Assembly: GCA_003254905.1 (NCBI GenBank)
Contig: QANU01075041.1
Span: 92,767 to 156,766 of the forward strand
Length of the DNA: 64,000 nucleotides
Origin: Nissolia schottii
Lineage: Eukaryota; Streptophyta; Magnoliopsida; Fabales; Fabaceae
Direction: 5' to 3'
Of this stretch, positions 12,100 to 25,700 are shown piece by piece; within the stretch, counting starts at the first letter, position 1, and each line of letters opens with the position of its first letter. The notes beneath the pieces are model-generated. The model worked only from the letters and a program-made list of their open reading frames with translations, did no database searches and was not told the origin of the DNA. Made by a program: the position numbers and the translations under genes.

Positions 12100-12774
12100 A
12101 GAGATTGGCATGGCTGTGACAAAACCTAGAGCTATGTCAAGATCCTAGAAAGTGGTTGAAAAGGCTTTCATCAGGAAGACCAAACAGTTACCGCCTTTCA
12201 AAAAACCTTTTCAATCATGTCGTTTTGGGAAATGTAGCATAGGGAAACGAAACAGCAACCCTCAATGACACATGGCAAGTTACAAGAGGATCAAAATTCT
12301 TTCCCCTGCCACAAGACAGACTACACGACAATTGACCTTCGCAAAATAAAACTCGCACTGCACACCTAGGCTACGCAATCCAAGCTGGGGGGCTTGTTAC
12401 GGACTGGCCCAACGCCTTAATAGGCCTTCGAAGGACTCCATGGATCGTGGGCCATAAGCCCAACCCTCGATCCCCAAAACGATCGTTACGGAACAGAGTG
12501 CCAATCAAGGAAAGATCTTTGACACCCACAAGAGAAATTCGGGACCACAGAGATCCTCCCAGGAATCACCCCACCGATCTTGATGCGTGATCCTCAACTA
12601 TAAAAAAAGACCCACTCATCAGGTATGAACCAGAACCCTGTTTTGATACATCACCTACTTAATCAAACCCTTACTTGGCCGTCAGAATGCTTACAGGTAC
12701 CTCTGCCATCATCCTAAAGATCCACCAAGAAAGCTTGGAGTCCACACAACCCACCGAACCACCACTTCAGTACA
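12100..12774 (+). mobile_element. 3' end of a Ty3/gypsy-like element: PPT and LTR
   Basis: A G-rich tract (GCTGGGGGGCT, 12384-12394) is immediately followed by TGTTACGGACTGG, the arrangement polypurine tract then LTR start. The LTR candidate runs 12395-12774, ends in CA, and carries a TATA-like CTATAAAAAAAG at about 12599. The upstream 300 bases would be internal 3' untranslated sequence. No 5' counterpart is present in the window, so this is a truncated or decayed copy. Confidence 0.55.
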
Positions 12775-13819
12775 AAACGGTTAAATTTAAAACTCACTAG
12801 TATAATTAAGTTTACCAACTTATTTTTTTTATTTCTCTCTTTTAAAATAAAAATAACAAACATACTCTAAAAAAATACCAAAATACATCAATTTTTTCCT
12901 CTCACAAACACACCATGAGTTACAGGTTGGATGAAAGAAAGCTTTACGGAGGAGGCATTTTGCTGCAGCAGCAAATTGGGAAAAACTAAAATTTCGTAGG
13001 TTGTGTGGTGTAGTATCGTGAGTTTCAATGCAACCGTTGGTTGCACATTATCCGATGAATAAACCTCAGCTTCTNATACATGGAGAATTCTTTCTCTGAA
13101 TGTGAAAGAGATAAAATGAATACTACAAAAAGACCAAAATGAGTACTACATGAAGACCAAAATACGTGTTAATGGTGGAGTGGCTCCACGTGTGGCTGAA
13201 ATGGCACGTGGCACAAGGGGGCTGGTGTTTGTGACACATGACAATGCATGTCATGTCACGTGTCACATAACGGAGGGATGACAGTGTGTGACGTGTCCTG
13301 CGTATATGTTCGTCGCGCGATTTCGAGTGCTCTGGGACACTAGGAAATGACCATTTTGATTGTCTAAGGGTAAATTAAATTAGATAAATATACAAATGAG
13401 TCAATCACTATAAAAGTGGGTCTCAAGGGTATTTTTAACATCTAATTAAATTCAAAGAGAGAGACAATCGGTTTCGGGTTCGCAAGACCACGCGAAAAGC
13501 CTAAATCATTACCCGGGTTTAACATTAACCATTAAAAATTAAAGCATTAATATCATAAATATGTTTTAAATAAAGTTTAGTTTAACTCAAATTAAGTCTG
13601 CCAGAGAAATTATATAAATATGGTAATGATAAGGACTACCTGATTCTAAAATATATTTGTTATATTCTAAAAATACTCTAGAACTATTGCCTTCCATATC
13701 ACAATATTAGATTATAGCATGGATAGTTAACTGATTTAACCGTTGAAACTCCGTTAATTAAAGCCAACAAAGGAATACGTCTAATTTTGATACCTCTGAA
13801 AAGAAAACCAAATAATCTA
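12775..13819. other. Intergenic, transposon-like DNA
   Basis: No gene seen. It holds one ambiguous base near 13075, short GC-richer repeats of the CATGTCA(C)GTGTCACA kind at 13220-13270, and at 13455-13520 an inverted fragment (GGTTTCGGGTTCGCAAG) that resembles the start region of gypsy LTRs read on the minus strand. Confidence 0.35.
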
Positions 13820-15790
13820 TCGCACCCCAACTTTGGAAGTGACTGGCACGCAAGGGACTAGTTCCCTTACGGAAGCCTCTGGAATCCTTTTCATAAAAAT
13901 ATGCACTTTAACTTAATTAAAAATAAATAAAACTTTTCTTTTTTGAATAAACATAAACTATTTTTTACATTAAACATAAATATACATGATAAAATATGCG
14001 ACCGGTCCGAAGATCCTGTTTGTATACAATTAGAGCACTCTAGACATGATTCGATTACAAAATAAAAAGAAACTAACAATTCCAATGGGTAGCTTCACCT
14101 CAAGGAGAACTGCGGACTCTTAGATTCTGATGTCGCTACACTGACCATAAACCTCATGCTCTGCTACGCTACTTCATAACCTGGAACTGGAGGGGGAGGT
14201 GAGAGGTGAGAACTTTGGGAAGAGTCTCAGCAAATGACCGTTTGCACGACGACATGGGACACTTTGAAAAACACATGACATGCAGATGCAATACATAATA
14301 TATATAACAAGCATAAAACATTTCCATAGTAATAGCTATAAAAGCATTGAAAACAAAATTCAGTTGGGGAGTTATCTCGATAGACAATTCCAGCATTATG
14401 GTTTTGCTTATGATGACTTATCCTGGACGCACTACCCAAGTACCTAGGCCACGACAGTTGGTGATACACTGTCTGAGACCATAGATTCCTAATTTATTCT
14501 TAATGCACTACCCAAGTACCTAGGTCACGACAGTTGGGGATACACTGCCCGAGACCATAGATTCCTGATAGTTAGTCCTAATCTACATGATACATGACAC
14601 CGGGCATCACAAGATCAACACCGGGCATCTGGGCTTTACGGTCTTGTCCTAAATCTACATGGATCCTATTCTACTTTACAATCATATAAGGTATACTAGG
14701 GTCAACATAGGCTGTCACTGATGTACAGTTCTATCCTAGATATACTCCCATGAAAACAGTTTTAAATACATAATATAACATGATAACATAACCTTATACT
14801 GATAGCATAACACGACTTAATATCTTTAAGTGTTTTATCTTGAAAAAAATAAAGGTAGACTAAGATCACATGCTTAGGGAGGTTCCCAGGTAAGAGAAGT
14901 GCATCACAATGGACATCTTAAGTACCAAGTCTTGTCTTTAGTCATAACCTTTCCATAACATAAGTCTTCTCCCAAAATCTTTCCTTAATCATGATCTTTT
15001 ATTAAAGGTTTAACTAAAAAATATGAATATCTATATCGCTTAATACTAATCATACTCACACAACATGAATATATTTAATGCAATAAAATATATGGTCCCA
15101 TGTGATTCTAAAACAGTTTCATGATTTTCTAAAATAGATTCGTAATTATCTACTACATAAATAAAAAGTTTTTAAATAAATAATCCTGAGAAAATAATTA
15201 ATTAAATAAAAGAATAACTAACTTCATAAATACATAAATAATAAATTTCACCTCCTAAGATTTTATAAAACATGCATAAATAAAATAATGCTAAAATAAA
15301 TAAATAAATAACTTTAAAATAAATAAATGGTCTAAAATAGACCGTGAAGAAAGTCTTTCACCTTAACATGGCTGACTCCCAAGAAGCACTAAGTTGGGAG
15401 CTCTTAACACCCAAGGTAGAGGCCCTACTTCCCCTCACGAACGGAAGATGAGATGGAGAAAAGAAAAAAAATATAACTGGAGCGAAAAATGTCACAAAAG
15501 TGTGACCTCTCAAGCTCTAGAGTGAATTAACAAGTCTAAACATTCACGAGAAGCTTCTATATGGGGGATGAGGAGACCCCTTTCTATAACTACAACCAAT
15601 GTGGGACTAATTCCCCAACGTGCTGCAGCGCTCCCTAAGTGCTGCAATGCCCCACATGTCGTGCCGCTACAACACGTTGGCTTCGCTGTCTCGTGTCTCG
15701 TGCGAGACGAACTCCACAGCTCGCGCGAGACGTGTCTCTCTCTCTCTCTTTTTTTTTTTTTGCTTCTCTTCTAAAGGTCGTTACATAATC
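13820..15790 (+). mobile_element. Long LTR-like retrotransposon block
   Basis: It starts with CGCACCCCAACTTTGGAAGTG, like the TGTAACGCCCC starts of long plant LTRs. It contains a CTGGAAC…GTGAGA segment (about 14180-14210) related to 16.96 kb and 63.6 kb in this window, and ends near a promoter-like stretch with the common LTR phrase CAATGTGGGACTAA (15597-15610). No open coding domain is present. Its exact ends are not resolved. Confidence 0.4.
14429..14580 (+). repeat. Two-copy tandem repeat, 76-base period
   Basis: The phrase GCACTACCCAAGTACCTAGG starts at 14429 and again at 14505. Homology continues through CACGACAGTTGG, GATACACTG and GAGACCATAGATTCCT in both copies. It is a local duplication inside the LTR-like block. 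Confidence 0.85.
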
Positions 15791-16427
15791 AAATTTGGGA
15801 TAGAAGACTGGAATGGAATTTGGGATTTTATATGGTAAAAACCCTTGAAACCTTTCTGGTGTAGATATATAATAGGCCTCTAAATCCAGAATATATCTCT
15901 ACCTTTTCAAACTTACACCACCTCAGTTGCATGCAAGGAAAAGATTTAAAGTATGTGTAAGTTGTTATATATATTGTCTCTAAGATTGAGAAGTGCGAGT
16001 CCATGCTTCTGCATGTAGGCATCATATTCGGGAAAGCTATTGGGCCTTCTTTTGGCTTGCTGTTCAGGTCTTTTTTTTTTTTGCATGTGGAAACATATGG
16101 AAAGAAATTGAAAGGAAATATATGATGGTGATAAGGACTTGGTGATTCGATTTGGAGTGTGATGAGGTTGATTTAAAATTTGATAGAGATGGAGTAAAGG
16201 TGAAGCCGGTGGGAAAAAGTTTGGTGAATTGAAGAAAGAATTCTCTAAATGAAAGAATGAACAATTAAGAGGAAAATGAAGGAATTGTTGTGGCTTGTAT
16301 GCATCTAATGGTCACGAATGAAGATAATGATTGATGATTAAAGAACATGGGTTCGGTGGTGTGTGTTTGAAATTCAGGAGGGTAGTGGAAGAAGTGAACC
16401 GGACATGGTGAAAGGGGAGAATTTGTA

Positions 16428-17120
16428 ACACACTAGCTAGCTACTTGCGCTTAAATTGTTAATAATACTCGCTAGTTTGTTACCTTTCGACTAGATTACT
16501 TTTAGACTTATTTTTGAAAATGTATTTAGTGCAAAAATAGGGATCAATTCAAAAATTTTCTTATCTTGCAAATTCTTGGATATGAAAACATGAGCCTTGC
16601 TTGTAACATAATAACTCATACGTTAGGGAAACATTGCAAAAACCTACTCAAACATACATTCATTATCATAAAGCATACATATCAAGTGGTCCCAAGGTTC
16701 ACATATGTCACACACACACGCACAGACATATACACGCACACACATATATACATCAAATATAGCTACGCATGGGACCTATAGTGTAGCTACCACCACTGTC
16801 CCATGTGGTAAAGATAACATGTACAAAATCCTAATACCATTAGGCTATTAACTCACTATGATAGCTCCATACCCTATGTAAGCTCTAGACCTCAGGGATG
16901 ATGTTTCCCACTCCTATCATTGCCGAAGGTTGGATTCGCCATTGTGTCTTCTCCCTGGAATCATAAGTAAATGGGAGGGAGGGTGAGAACTTGCGTCCTT
17001 AGCAGGTAACCTGTGGGAAAACTCAATTTCATTTACTTATAATGTCATCGCTCAAGAAATAGGAGAAACTTTAGGTGCACCTAGGTCCCCAATTTGTCAC
17101 ACAAGAAGACCCCTCTGATC
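16428..17120 (+). mobile_element. LTR-like block beginning TGTAACACAC
   Basis: It begins TTTGTAACACACTAGCTAG. At 16957-17005 it carries CTGGAATCATAAGTAAATG followed by GGGTGAGAACTTGCGTCCT, which closely parallels 63624-63660. It also has a (CA)n/(TA)n microsatellite at 16708-16755. It is probably one LTR of a gypsy element. The 3' boundary is uncertain. Confidence 0.45.
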
Positions 17121-17157
17121 GTGAATAGAATGTATGCCTTGATGCATCACAGAATCG

Positions 17158-17583
17158 TCAGCTCGTATGTCTGCCCTTGCTGGTATAATCAAAGGTACAT
17201 GGTCTGGACCCAATAACGGTAGACACTGGCCCCCTTTCTAGACTACTATGGGGTATTTTCTCTAAGCATCTCTTGAAACAACGTCTAGTAACTCTTATCC
17301 TCAGAGTATCCCAATCTCCAGTCCATCTTGTAACAACCCATCCTTCAACGGGAAGGTCGAGTATAACTGAAATGTCCTGCAGTGTGACCGAGCACTCTCC
17401 ATATGTTAGATTGAAAGTGTGGGTCTTAGGACGCCACCTTTCTACCAAGGCACTGACCAATGCCTTGTCGTATTGGAATGCCAGCATGATGTGCGCAACA
17501 TCCCAAAATCCAGCGGCCAGTAGTCCCTGCTCCATCAGCAAATGCGGCTCATGAAAACTTTCGTATCGTCGAGTCTCCAACAC
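17158..17583 (-). pseudogene. Plant mobile domain (MAIN-like) protein fragment
   Basis: The minus-strand reading frame matches the core of the plant mobile domain (PMD, aminotransferase-like; MAINTENANCE OF MERISTEMS family). Visible signatures are GLLAAGFWDVAHIMLAFQ, DKALVSALVERWRPKTHTF and VTLQDISVILDLPVEG, which parallel the family pattern 'D…L..ALVERWR.ETHTFH.P.GE.TITL.DV..LLGLPV.G'. Only about 140 residues are present, against several hundred in full PMD proteins. The frame opens with GTG rather than ATG, so this is an internal exon or fragment; an acceptor-like TTTGTAAG lies just upstream at about 17590. No downstream C-terminal half was found. PMD domains are often carried by transposons, and this one lies among LTR fragments, so I regard it as a captured or decayed copy. 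Confidence 0.75.
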
Positions 17584-17599
17584 ACGAGCTTACAAAATT

Positions 17600-18130
17600 A
17601 CATAAAAAAAAGGGTATTTAGACTAATTATGAAAAAATGACTCAAAATAATTTGTAAAAAGTGACTCAAATTAAATTATAAAATAAGACAAAACATGATG
17701 CATTCAAGTTCCCACAAACTCTATAGATCAACAACTATAGTTTATTTTACAATGAAATCCATAAATTAATTGACAACTATAACATTCAAATTTCCAAAAA
17801 CTCTATAGATCTAACATTCAACTTCAATAAAATACTCTATCTTAGCAATCTACCCAAAAAATTTACGTATACCTTATCAATCTACAATAACTATATAGAT
17901 CTAACTAACATTCAAGTTCAATAAAATACTCCTTTGAACTAACATTCAAGTTCAATAACAACATTTATCTATTTATCTAACTAACATAATGCTAAAATTC
18001 ATAGATCTAACTATTTATCAAGTTCAAGTTCAATAGATCTAACAAACATTCAGGTTCAATATCAATCTACCAAACAATTTATCTCTTTATCTATAAATAT
18101 ACGATACCATTTTTTACCTATACGTCCCTT
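17600..18130 (+). repeat. AT-rich stretch of short dispersed repeats
   Basis: The phrase TAACATTCAAGTTCAATA and shortened forms (TAGATCTAAC, AAATACTC) recur irregularly at least six times between about 17700 and 18065. No coding sequence is seen. Confidence 0.55.
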
Positions 18131-18179
18131 GAGAGTTATTTTTTGTTGTCTTTTCATATTTTTTTCAAACTAATTCATG

Positions 18180-19480
18180 CATTTTCTAGGCACTTTAGCA
18201 TCATATCTAGTGCACTTTTGAATAAGTTAGTTCACTTTTAGGCTTAGCAAAAACCATGCATTTTTAGGACAGTTCTAGGATGTTTGTTCATTGTGTTTCA
18301 AGTTCAGAGGTCATTATGGAGCTAAATTCAAAGTTGGAGCCTTCTAGGTGCAGGCACCGCTCAAGCAATACCTACCCACCACTCGAGTGGTGGTTCATAG
18401 AAGACGCGGGGTGGTTTCCTTTATGCACCGCTCGAGTAGTACCTACCCACCTCCTAAGCGGTGGTTCACAGAAGACATGAAATGGTTTCTTTCAAGCACC
18501 GCTCGAGTGGGGGTTCATCAAATGGCAGCAGAATTTAGCAATTCACTCCAAAAATTTGACGCGGGGTCGTGATCCAAACAGATTTTAAAAGAATAGGGAC
18601 CCAAAAATTATCATCATTCATCATTCTAGAGAAAAATGAACCCTAAGTAAGAACGGAATAAGGTTGAAGATGAGGAATTTGAAGCGAGAAAAGAGAAATC
18701 CTTTGTCTTCCAATAATTTCTGCTATAAATTTCTTATGTATTATTTCTTCCCTTTTATCTTTACTCTCTTTATTTATATTACCATGATGAACATGAACTA
18801 ATCTCCATTAGCTTAGGGCTTTGATGTAAACATTGTGATTATGTCAATTTAATCGAGGCTATTCAGTTTATGTTGATTGTTTGTATTATCATATGTCGTA
18901 CATAATGCTTTGATCATTTGATCACCGAACAATTGATCCTCTATCTTGTATGCAACTCGAGAAGGGGAGTACGAGAGTGCAATTGCTAAAATAGTCATGG
19001 GTTGAGCAAAAGTCAGAGACGAGATCAATGCCACCTATGCGATTTTAATTAGGAATTCATAGGTTAATTTTGAATTCTAATGAGCTATTTTGTGCTAAGA
19101 GATTAGGAATTTAACTTATGAGAAGAAAATTATTAGTTCTTAAGAGAGACTAGTAAGTAGGAGAAGAATTCCAACCAACAATAGGACCATAAACTGGATA
19201 ATTGAAATTAAATTGGTAGAAATGTAATGAGTTGAAATCATATGCCCTAAGTGTTTTTGTCATTGAATTAAATCCCAATTCTCTTTGTTTTTCCTTTTCC
19301 CTTTAAATTATTCTTTGTTATTTGTTTTGTCCTTCCATAATCCAAACAACAACTCCATTCCCTTTCAATCTTTTTGGTTATTGATTAAATTGTACAATTA
19401 ATTTGTCCTAGTGGGATCGACAGCTAGAATGTATTATACGCAGTTTTATTACAACCGATCCAAAACAGAGAGTAAAAGTG
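18180..19480 (+). mobile_element. Probable gypsy-type LTR remnant with palindrome array
   Basis: The stretch 18590-18850 (…CACCATGATGAACATGAACTAA style, then GGGCTTTGATGTAAAC) and the CTAGTGGGATCGACA phrase at 19408-19422 resemble LTR and post-LTR sequences of Athila/Calypso-like gypsy elements. No coding domains are visible. Ends and target duplication are not identified; the assignment rests on remembered family patterns. Confidence 0.35.
18345..18522. repeat. Array of CACCGCTCGAGTGGTG-type palindromes
   Basis: Three to four copies of a palindrome centred on CTCGAG (CCACTCGAGTGG, CACCGCTCGAGTAG, CACCGCTCGAGTGG), each followed by GGTTCA(T/C)(A)GAAGAC-like sequence, giving a period of roughly 68 bases. 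The design parallels the TTCGAA-centred array at 411-602: different arms, same central TCGA. Confidence 0.75.
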
Positions 19481-19715
19481 TGCATTCCTATATGCCAGAG
19501 AGCGGTCTTGACAACCATGCTAGCAATGTACAAGAAAACAACAGACATTGCTTTTCTAATATAAATTAATGGTACATTGCCTTTTACAACAACAAAAAAC
19601 AAGCCCTTTCACAAGCATTACAAATCATCAGCCAAACTCTATACATGCTGGTAGTACTGGATACAGCTATACAATAACAGTTGCAACTGATGTCACAGGA
19701 ACAGAATTGTGAATC

Positions 19716-22700
19716 TTAAGCTTCAGAACTATGAAGCAGTGGAGACCTGTGACTGTCGGCCCTTTCGGAATATTTGATTGGCATTAGGGCTGGATCGTTA
19801 TATACATCGGCCATCTTGTCATAGAATTCAGACATGTCATGCTCATTTTGGTCGGCTCTGTCCTTCTTAACCAAACACTGCAGGAGAAAAGATGTTCATA
19901 AGAATACAAAAAAGGAAATAAAAGAGAAGGGTCTTAAAGCACCAATAAATGCCATCTTATAGCATAAGGAAATGTCCAAACAATATGGCCAGCACGATTC
20001 ATAGTATGCTGCAAAAGATACGCATAAATTGTCAGGATTACAATTTAGGCCAGGCCAACCCAACAAGAAAATGCACACTTAAAGGCCTAGTACTCAATGT
20101 GACATCTAACAACCAAGCCAAGCCATTCTGGAGACAATGGAATCAACATACTTTTACAACCGCAAGTTTCGTCACTCACCAGCACAAGTCTCGCATTCAT
20201 AACTTGAACTCCATATACAATTTCAGGCAAATGAACATAAATTTACAACAAGTATGTTGGGTTTCCATGTGCATTTATGTCTAGAACCAACTTAGAACCC
20301 TGGGATAGTATTTTGCAACTGTTAGATGCCAGTAATTTCGTTGTCAATCAACTACTGATTTCTAGCTTGACCAGAAGACCCCAAGTCCACAAATAAATAG
20401 CAACCAGGATTTGCCGGATGTCGTGCACTTTCAAACATGAGCCATGATCCATGACAACTATTCAAATTGTAATGCTCAAATCCTCTAATGCCTCGTTTGG
20501 AATAAACCAGATAATACATAATAATCACAGTAATGTATATATGGGTAGTCAGAAAGTATATAACTATCATATTCAAGAATCAGAAAAATCAGCATGGATT
20601 ATCAGCCACTATAATTAACATACCTCAGCTGGATAATCCTTGAATATAGGGAAGAACCGTTTCTGGCAATACTCATTGAATAGAAGTGTTAGAAGTGGAA
20701 GAGGTAGAGTCAACGCAGATGCCAGAGGAAGCTTCTTCAACCCAAAAATCCCAATTGTTATTAAATGCATCAGTACCAATGAAAAAATTGTTGAGTTGTG
20801 CACTGTAGGCCAAAACTGTCCTCCAGTTTCATACTTCGGCACATAAACTTTTAGCAGCTGTCACCAAAGGTTATGTAAGGTAACATTAGGATTTTGAAAA
20901 TAAAAATAGAAATAATTAACATCAACCATGTATTCAAGACACCATGAAGTCCTACTTCGAAGTTTCATCTCTATTATAGCAAATGAACTACCTTTTTATG
21001 CCTCTAAAGTCATTTCAGAGACAACGAGAACAATAACAAGTATAAGGGTCTTCACATCAACAAAAAAAACCAGTAAAAGGGTCTAAACTCTGAAGTCATT
21101 TCAGAGAAAACTAGCAAAAGTAAATTAATTTGACTTCGTCGAGGAAACTGTAAGCATCAGATGGTTTTTTCTCCATTTACTCTCCCTTTGGTTTGGACAC
21201 GTATACATATAGCAATATCCATTCAATGATTTTTCTCCAGCAGTCTCTCATTTGATGGATCCGTTATTAAATGATGATTTCATAAGATACACTTTCAAAA
21301 TAAATAATAATACTCCACAATACCCACTTATCTCTGTTTTGCATTGTATAAGACCAAGAAAGGAGTAAAATAACCCCTTATATAATTAAGGGATTGTGTA
21401 GTGTTCAATAATGAAAAATACAAATAAGCACATTATACAATGACCAAGAGTGAGAACAACCAAATAGGAGCCAGAAAGGCTCAAACTTCATAATATTTGT
21501 ATTTTAAACTTTTCTCACCCTCCTCCCTCCCAAAAGATGAAAAGGCAGCAGGTGTTAGGTCCCGAGTTACTAGTGCGGAAGAGCATGTGTGACAAACATT
21601 AACAAACATTATACTTTTTCATTGTTAAGTGGGTATCCACAGCATGCACTTTTCATAAATTGGTAATCTCCTTTTGACTTGTCCTAGAATATATTGTACA
21701 AATGAATATTATACAAAAAAAAAACTACAGATGCATATGACAAAGAAGGGAAAAAAAACAATACGCAAACCTGATTGCGGAAAATGATGTATCCCAAACA
21801 AAAGTAGATCAAGAGGAATGGCAGTATCAGTGGAGCAAGGATGAAGTATGTTACACCGAGAAGACCAAAGAGACGAATCCTGGGAATTTCACTGTGGTAA
21901 GGAATTGACGGGGGCTCAAAATCATCATCACTGTTTCTAAAGAAAGTTCTACTTATACAATTGGAAAGAAGTTTAGTCAATCGAAGGAGCTCTGATGCTA
22001 TAGTGGTCCATCCAGATGTCACAACATATGCTATGAAGAATGATGCCTGCACCAAATACAAAACGAAGGAAGTATACGAAATTTCGTTTTTAATGGTTGG
22101 CTAAAATAAAATAAAATTACACACGCACACACACATAACTCAACCTCCATTTATAAAATATTTCAGAACTTTGTGGACCTTCATACAATTTTCTGATGGG
22201 AATTACATAGTAATTATCTCACCTGTGATGGTACAGCTTCAGCTAGTACTCTGGGAATCTCTTTGGGCTCAAGAAAAACGTTTACTCGATAGAGAGCTGA
22301 CCCTGATAATACATTTGCAAAGAAAATGTTCCATATGGTGAACAGCAATACTTTAGTGCATGCACTTTTTTGTATCTGACTCAATGAAATGTATCCTTGC
22401 ATGGATGAAAGCAGAATCATAATAGGTGGAACGAAGGACAGAAACAACTGAAGAATCAAACTGGGAAGGTATCCTGTTATAACTTGGCTCACAACTGACC
22501 TGCAGACAAATATTGGGAAACTCAGTTGCAGATTCGTGATAAGGAAAAGGTCATTGCTAACAATAAAACAATAAACTATACTCTCAACTTGCAATCACAA
22601 ACTCTACAAGTAAACTGTTAAAGAAAGGAAAAGGAAAGCGGTGTATCTTCCAGAAAACCATTCAACACAGATTTTAGTGCACATGCCAGGATTAGCTATT

Positions 22701-25700
22701 ATGTTAAGGATTTCTATGATGAATACTGGAGAGAAGATAAAGAAACCAATTTTCAGGTTAAAATATGCTAGGTCTAGGTGATATGAATGGCAGCACATTT
22801 CTAATGCTTTTCAAGATTTTGGGCATGTGCCATAACTCAAGTGGCACCTCTTCCGGTCTTTGAGGGGGTTGATGTGGTTTCGGCCAGGAATTTGATCAAC
22901 CAACAGTCTATCACCTCTCCTCTTCTCTTCTCTTATTACCTGACAACCCCACTAGGAGCAACCAAGAACTGGTAAAAAAATGTCTTCCAGGATTCCTTTC
23001 AAAAGCGTCCACCATATTACATTTTCTTCAGTCAAAAACCATTTCAGGAAAAATGTTAAGCTGTTATGTGCAGACCCTTTCCATCTCTAAGATGCCCCTA
23101 TAATGCGAAAACCCTTTGGGGATTCAGGGTGGACGAAGCACATGTTACCACAGCTCCAAGCTGAAGTTTAATTCATGAACATAAAGGCTTTGATTAAATA
23201 TCAAGAACTATATTTCACCCAAAAGCTTAAGTTGTTAAGTGCAAAACTCATGTACAGTATATATCTTTAACATCCTTCAAAATTAATAAACCAAAAAAAG
23301 GAAACACGTAATTCTTTCATTTTTTTTTTCATTCCTTTCCTTTTAACCCTACTGAGCCAGTCAAGATGCTTTGCTTATACCATGATTTAAACAATCATGA
23401 AGCTTGCAATGTATATATATTGTCATTTCATACATGATTCATAGTTATATTTAAGATACGTAGTTTCCTACTGATTACAGAAATACAATAAACATTCTGT
23501 AATCTTTTTAACAAAGTAATTATCAGGAGAGAGAAAGAGAGGAAATACAAAGCAGGAGTCAGAATCCTTGTAAATCTGAGAAAAGCAATGAAACAGAATA
23601 AACTCAAAAAGAGAAAAGCACCGGCTAAAAAGAGCTCTCTGGTCACTTTGCATATTAGGAGGAGGATAGAAAAACAGATGTCTCCTAGAGCGTATATGCA
23701 GTTATGTTTCTGATAGAAAATTCTCATGTTTTTCTCAAGGCAAATGTAGGTGTGGCAGAGACCAGCAAGACATCACCATAGATAGGATCCTTTCTACACT
23801 AAAACTGTTGATATATCATGTTGAATATTTGGACCGAAGTTGTAAATCATTCAGCTTATAACCATTCAAAGTAAAACAACAGTTAGCAAGCATGGCACAT
23901 GCATTTAGCTAAACAGAGATTGCCAAAAGCCCAAAATGCTAGAATCAATTCATGTAAAGAAGCACTAGGAAATAAAAGGAATACTGACAACTATAATATG
24001 ATCAGTTTCTTCATAATTGACAAAAAACCTAGATAGTCTATCAGAGATGAGAAGTGAAAACATGTTACAACAACAACCAAACCTTCTTCACTAGGTGAGG
24101 TCAAAGCTACATGGATCAGAAAATATGAAATGTGCGGTATCATAAACAATGTCTATAAACAAACCATGTCTATGAAAATATGTTGTCACATTAAAAATAA
24201 AAAGGCAACCAATGTGATGAAAAAATGCACTGTGGATGTCTATTTAAAATCATGAAGGAATTAAGCTGTAAGAATACTATATTCTAGATAATGAGAAACT
24301 CAAATTTCAGAAGCTGGAAACACAGGCTTCATATGAATATACAACATGATATTTCAATATAGTAGAGGATGGACATCCACATACAAATGTAATTGTTTTT
24401 ATATTATGATTTAACTCTGTTTCTTGCTCTAATAGAGGAAGATAAAACTCAACAGGGAGGACTTCCCACTTACAGTCTTAGTACACCTCTGAGGAAAGGG
24501 AACCAGGTTTCCAACTGGTCAAGATGGGTCAGTCCTTGTACTATTGCCACTGGGATTAAAAATAGAACTGTAAGAGTAGTACATGCAACAAAAACCACCA
24601 GCTTGCTGATCCATCTTCTAATGAATGAAATGGTAAAAAATGGCCAATAAACATCGTGAGGCTCAGGAGCTTGCTCAGTAACCCATTCTGTGGGATTGAC
24701 TCCTTCTTGAATGTGTAAAGCTATTGCAGCACCAAATCGTGACTTAAATGAGACAAAGGCAGCTGGAACTTCCTTGAATTTGTTTTATTCAACAAGTGGA
24801 TGAATTAGACATCATTATCATAACAACCAAAATATAAGAAGTGCATCTCTTGTAGGAAAGAAAATCCATGAACATAATTGAACAGCAAAGTCTAGTAGTC
24901 AACATATAATTTAAAGGAGAAGACCAGTGCTGTGCAAACCAAATCAAGCATAACTACAGTAGCTAATCTGAGAAAAAAATATTGGTGTTTATGTTTTGTT
25001 TTTAATAATAAAATAATATTATGTTCTTTTTATCTAACAAATGAAAAGTATTTTTCAGTTCAGCATATGGTTGACAAGTCCACAAACATTTTCCTCGTAC
25101 CCAAACCAAATGCATGAGTAAGTCTTCTTGCCCTTCTAGAGCTGGTATATGAAGAACTGATGTAGTTCTACACATATTTGGGTTCCCTGCCACTACATTT
25201 TGCCATTATTAACCAAATTGGCAACACTTAATAAAACCAAATCTTTCTTCTTCCTTTTTTCCTTTTTAGTGAAGATGGTAATCCAATTAACTTGGTTTTT
25301 ATTTTAGTATCACACAAGTATTAAAGGTTATTCGTGCCTAGTCATGATAGTTACCTTTACCGCCACTGAGGACTGTTCCATTCTCACATTATCTTCTAGG
25401 TCTCCCAATCTACTTTCGTAGTGATCTAAAAGATTGACTTTTTGCCCAAAAAGTCCAAAAAGCCCATCACGCCTGTGCTGTGGAGGAGCATCATTTTTCT
25501 GTTTCAGATGCGTGAGCTTTTTGTACAGTTTATCTGCATCAGTCTTCGAAAAAGAAACGTTAATAGTCTAAAATAAAATATAGGCAATATTAAAAGAAAT
25601 AATTGAATTTAGGTACCGTACTAGTACAAACTATAAATTCATAACATCTGAATCAAACCGATATACACCACCAGTCCCTCCCTCCAAAAAGAGAGGCTTT

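Noticed and set aside
24393-24650. Plus-strand frame of 85 codons
   Set aside because: It is the antisense shadow of HYP1 exon 6 (24474-24772).
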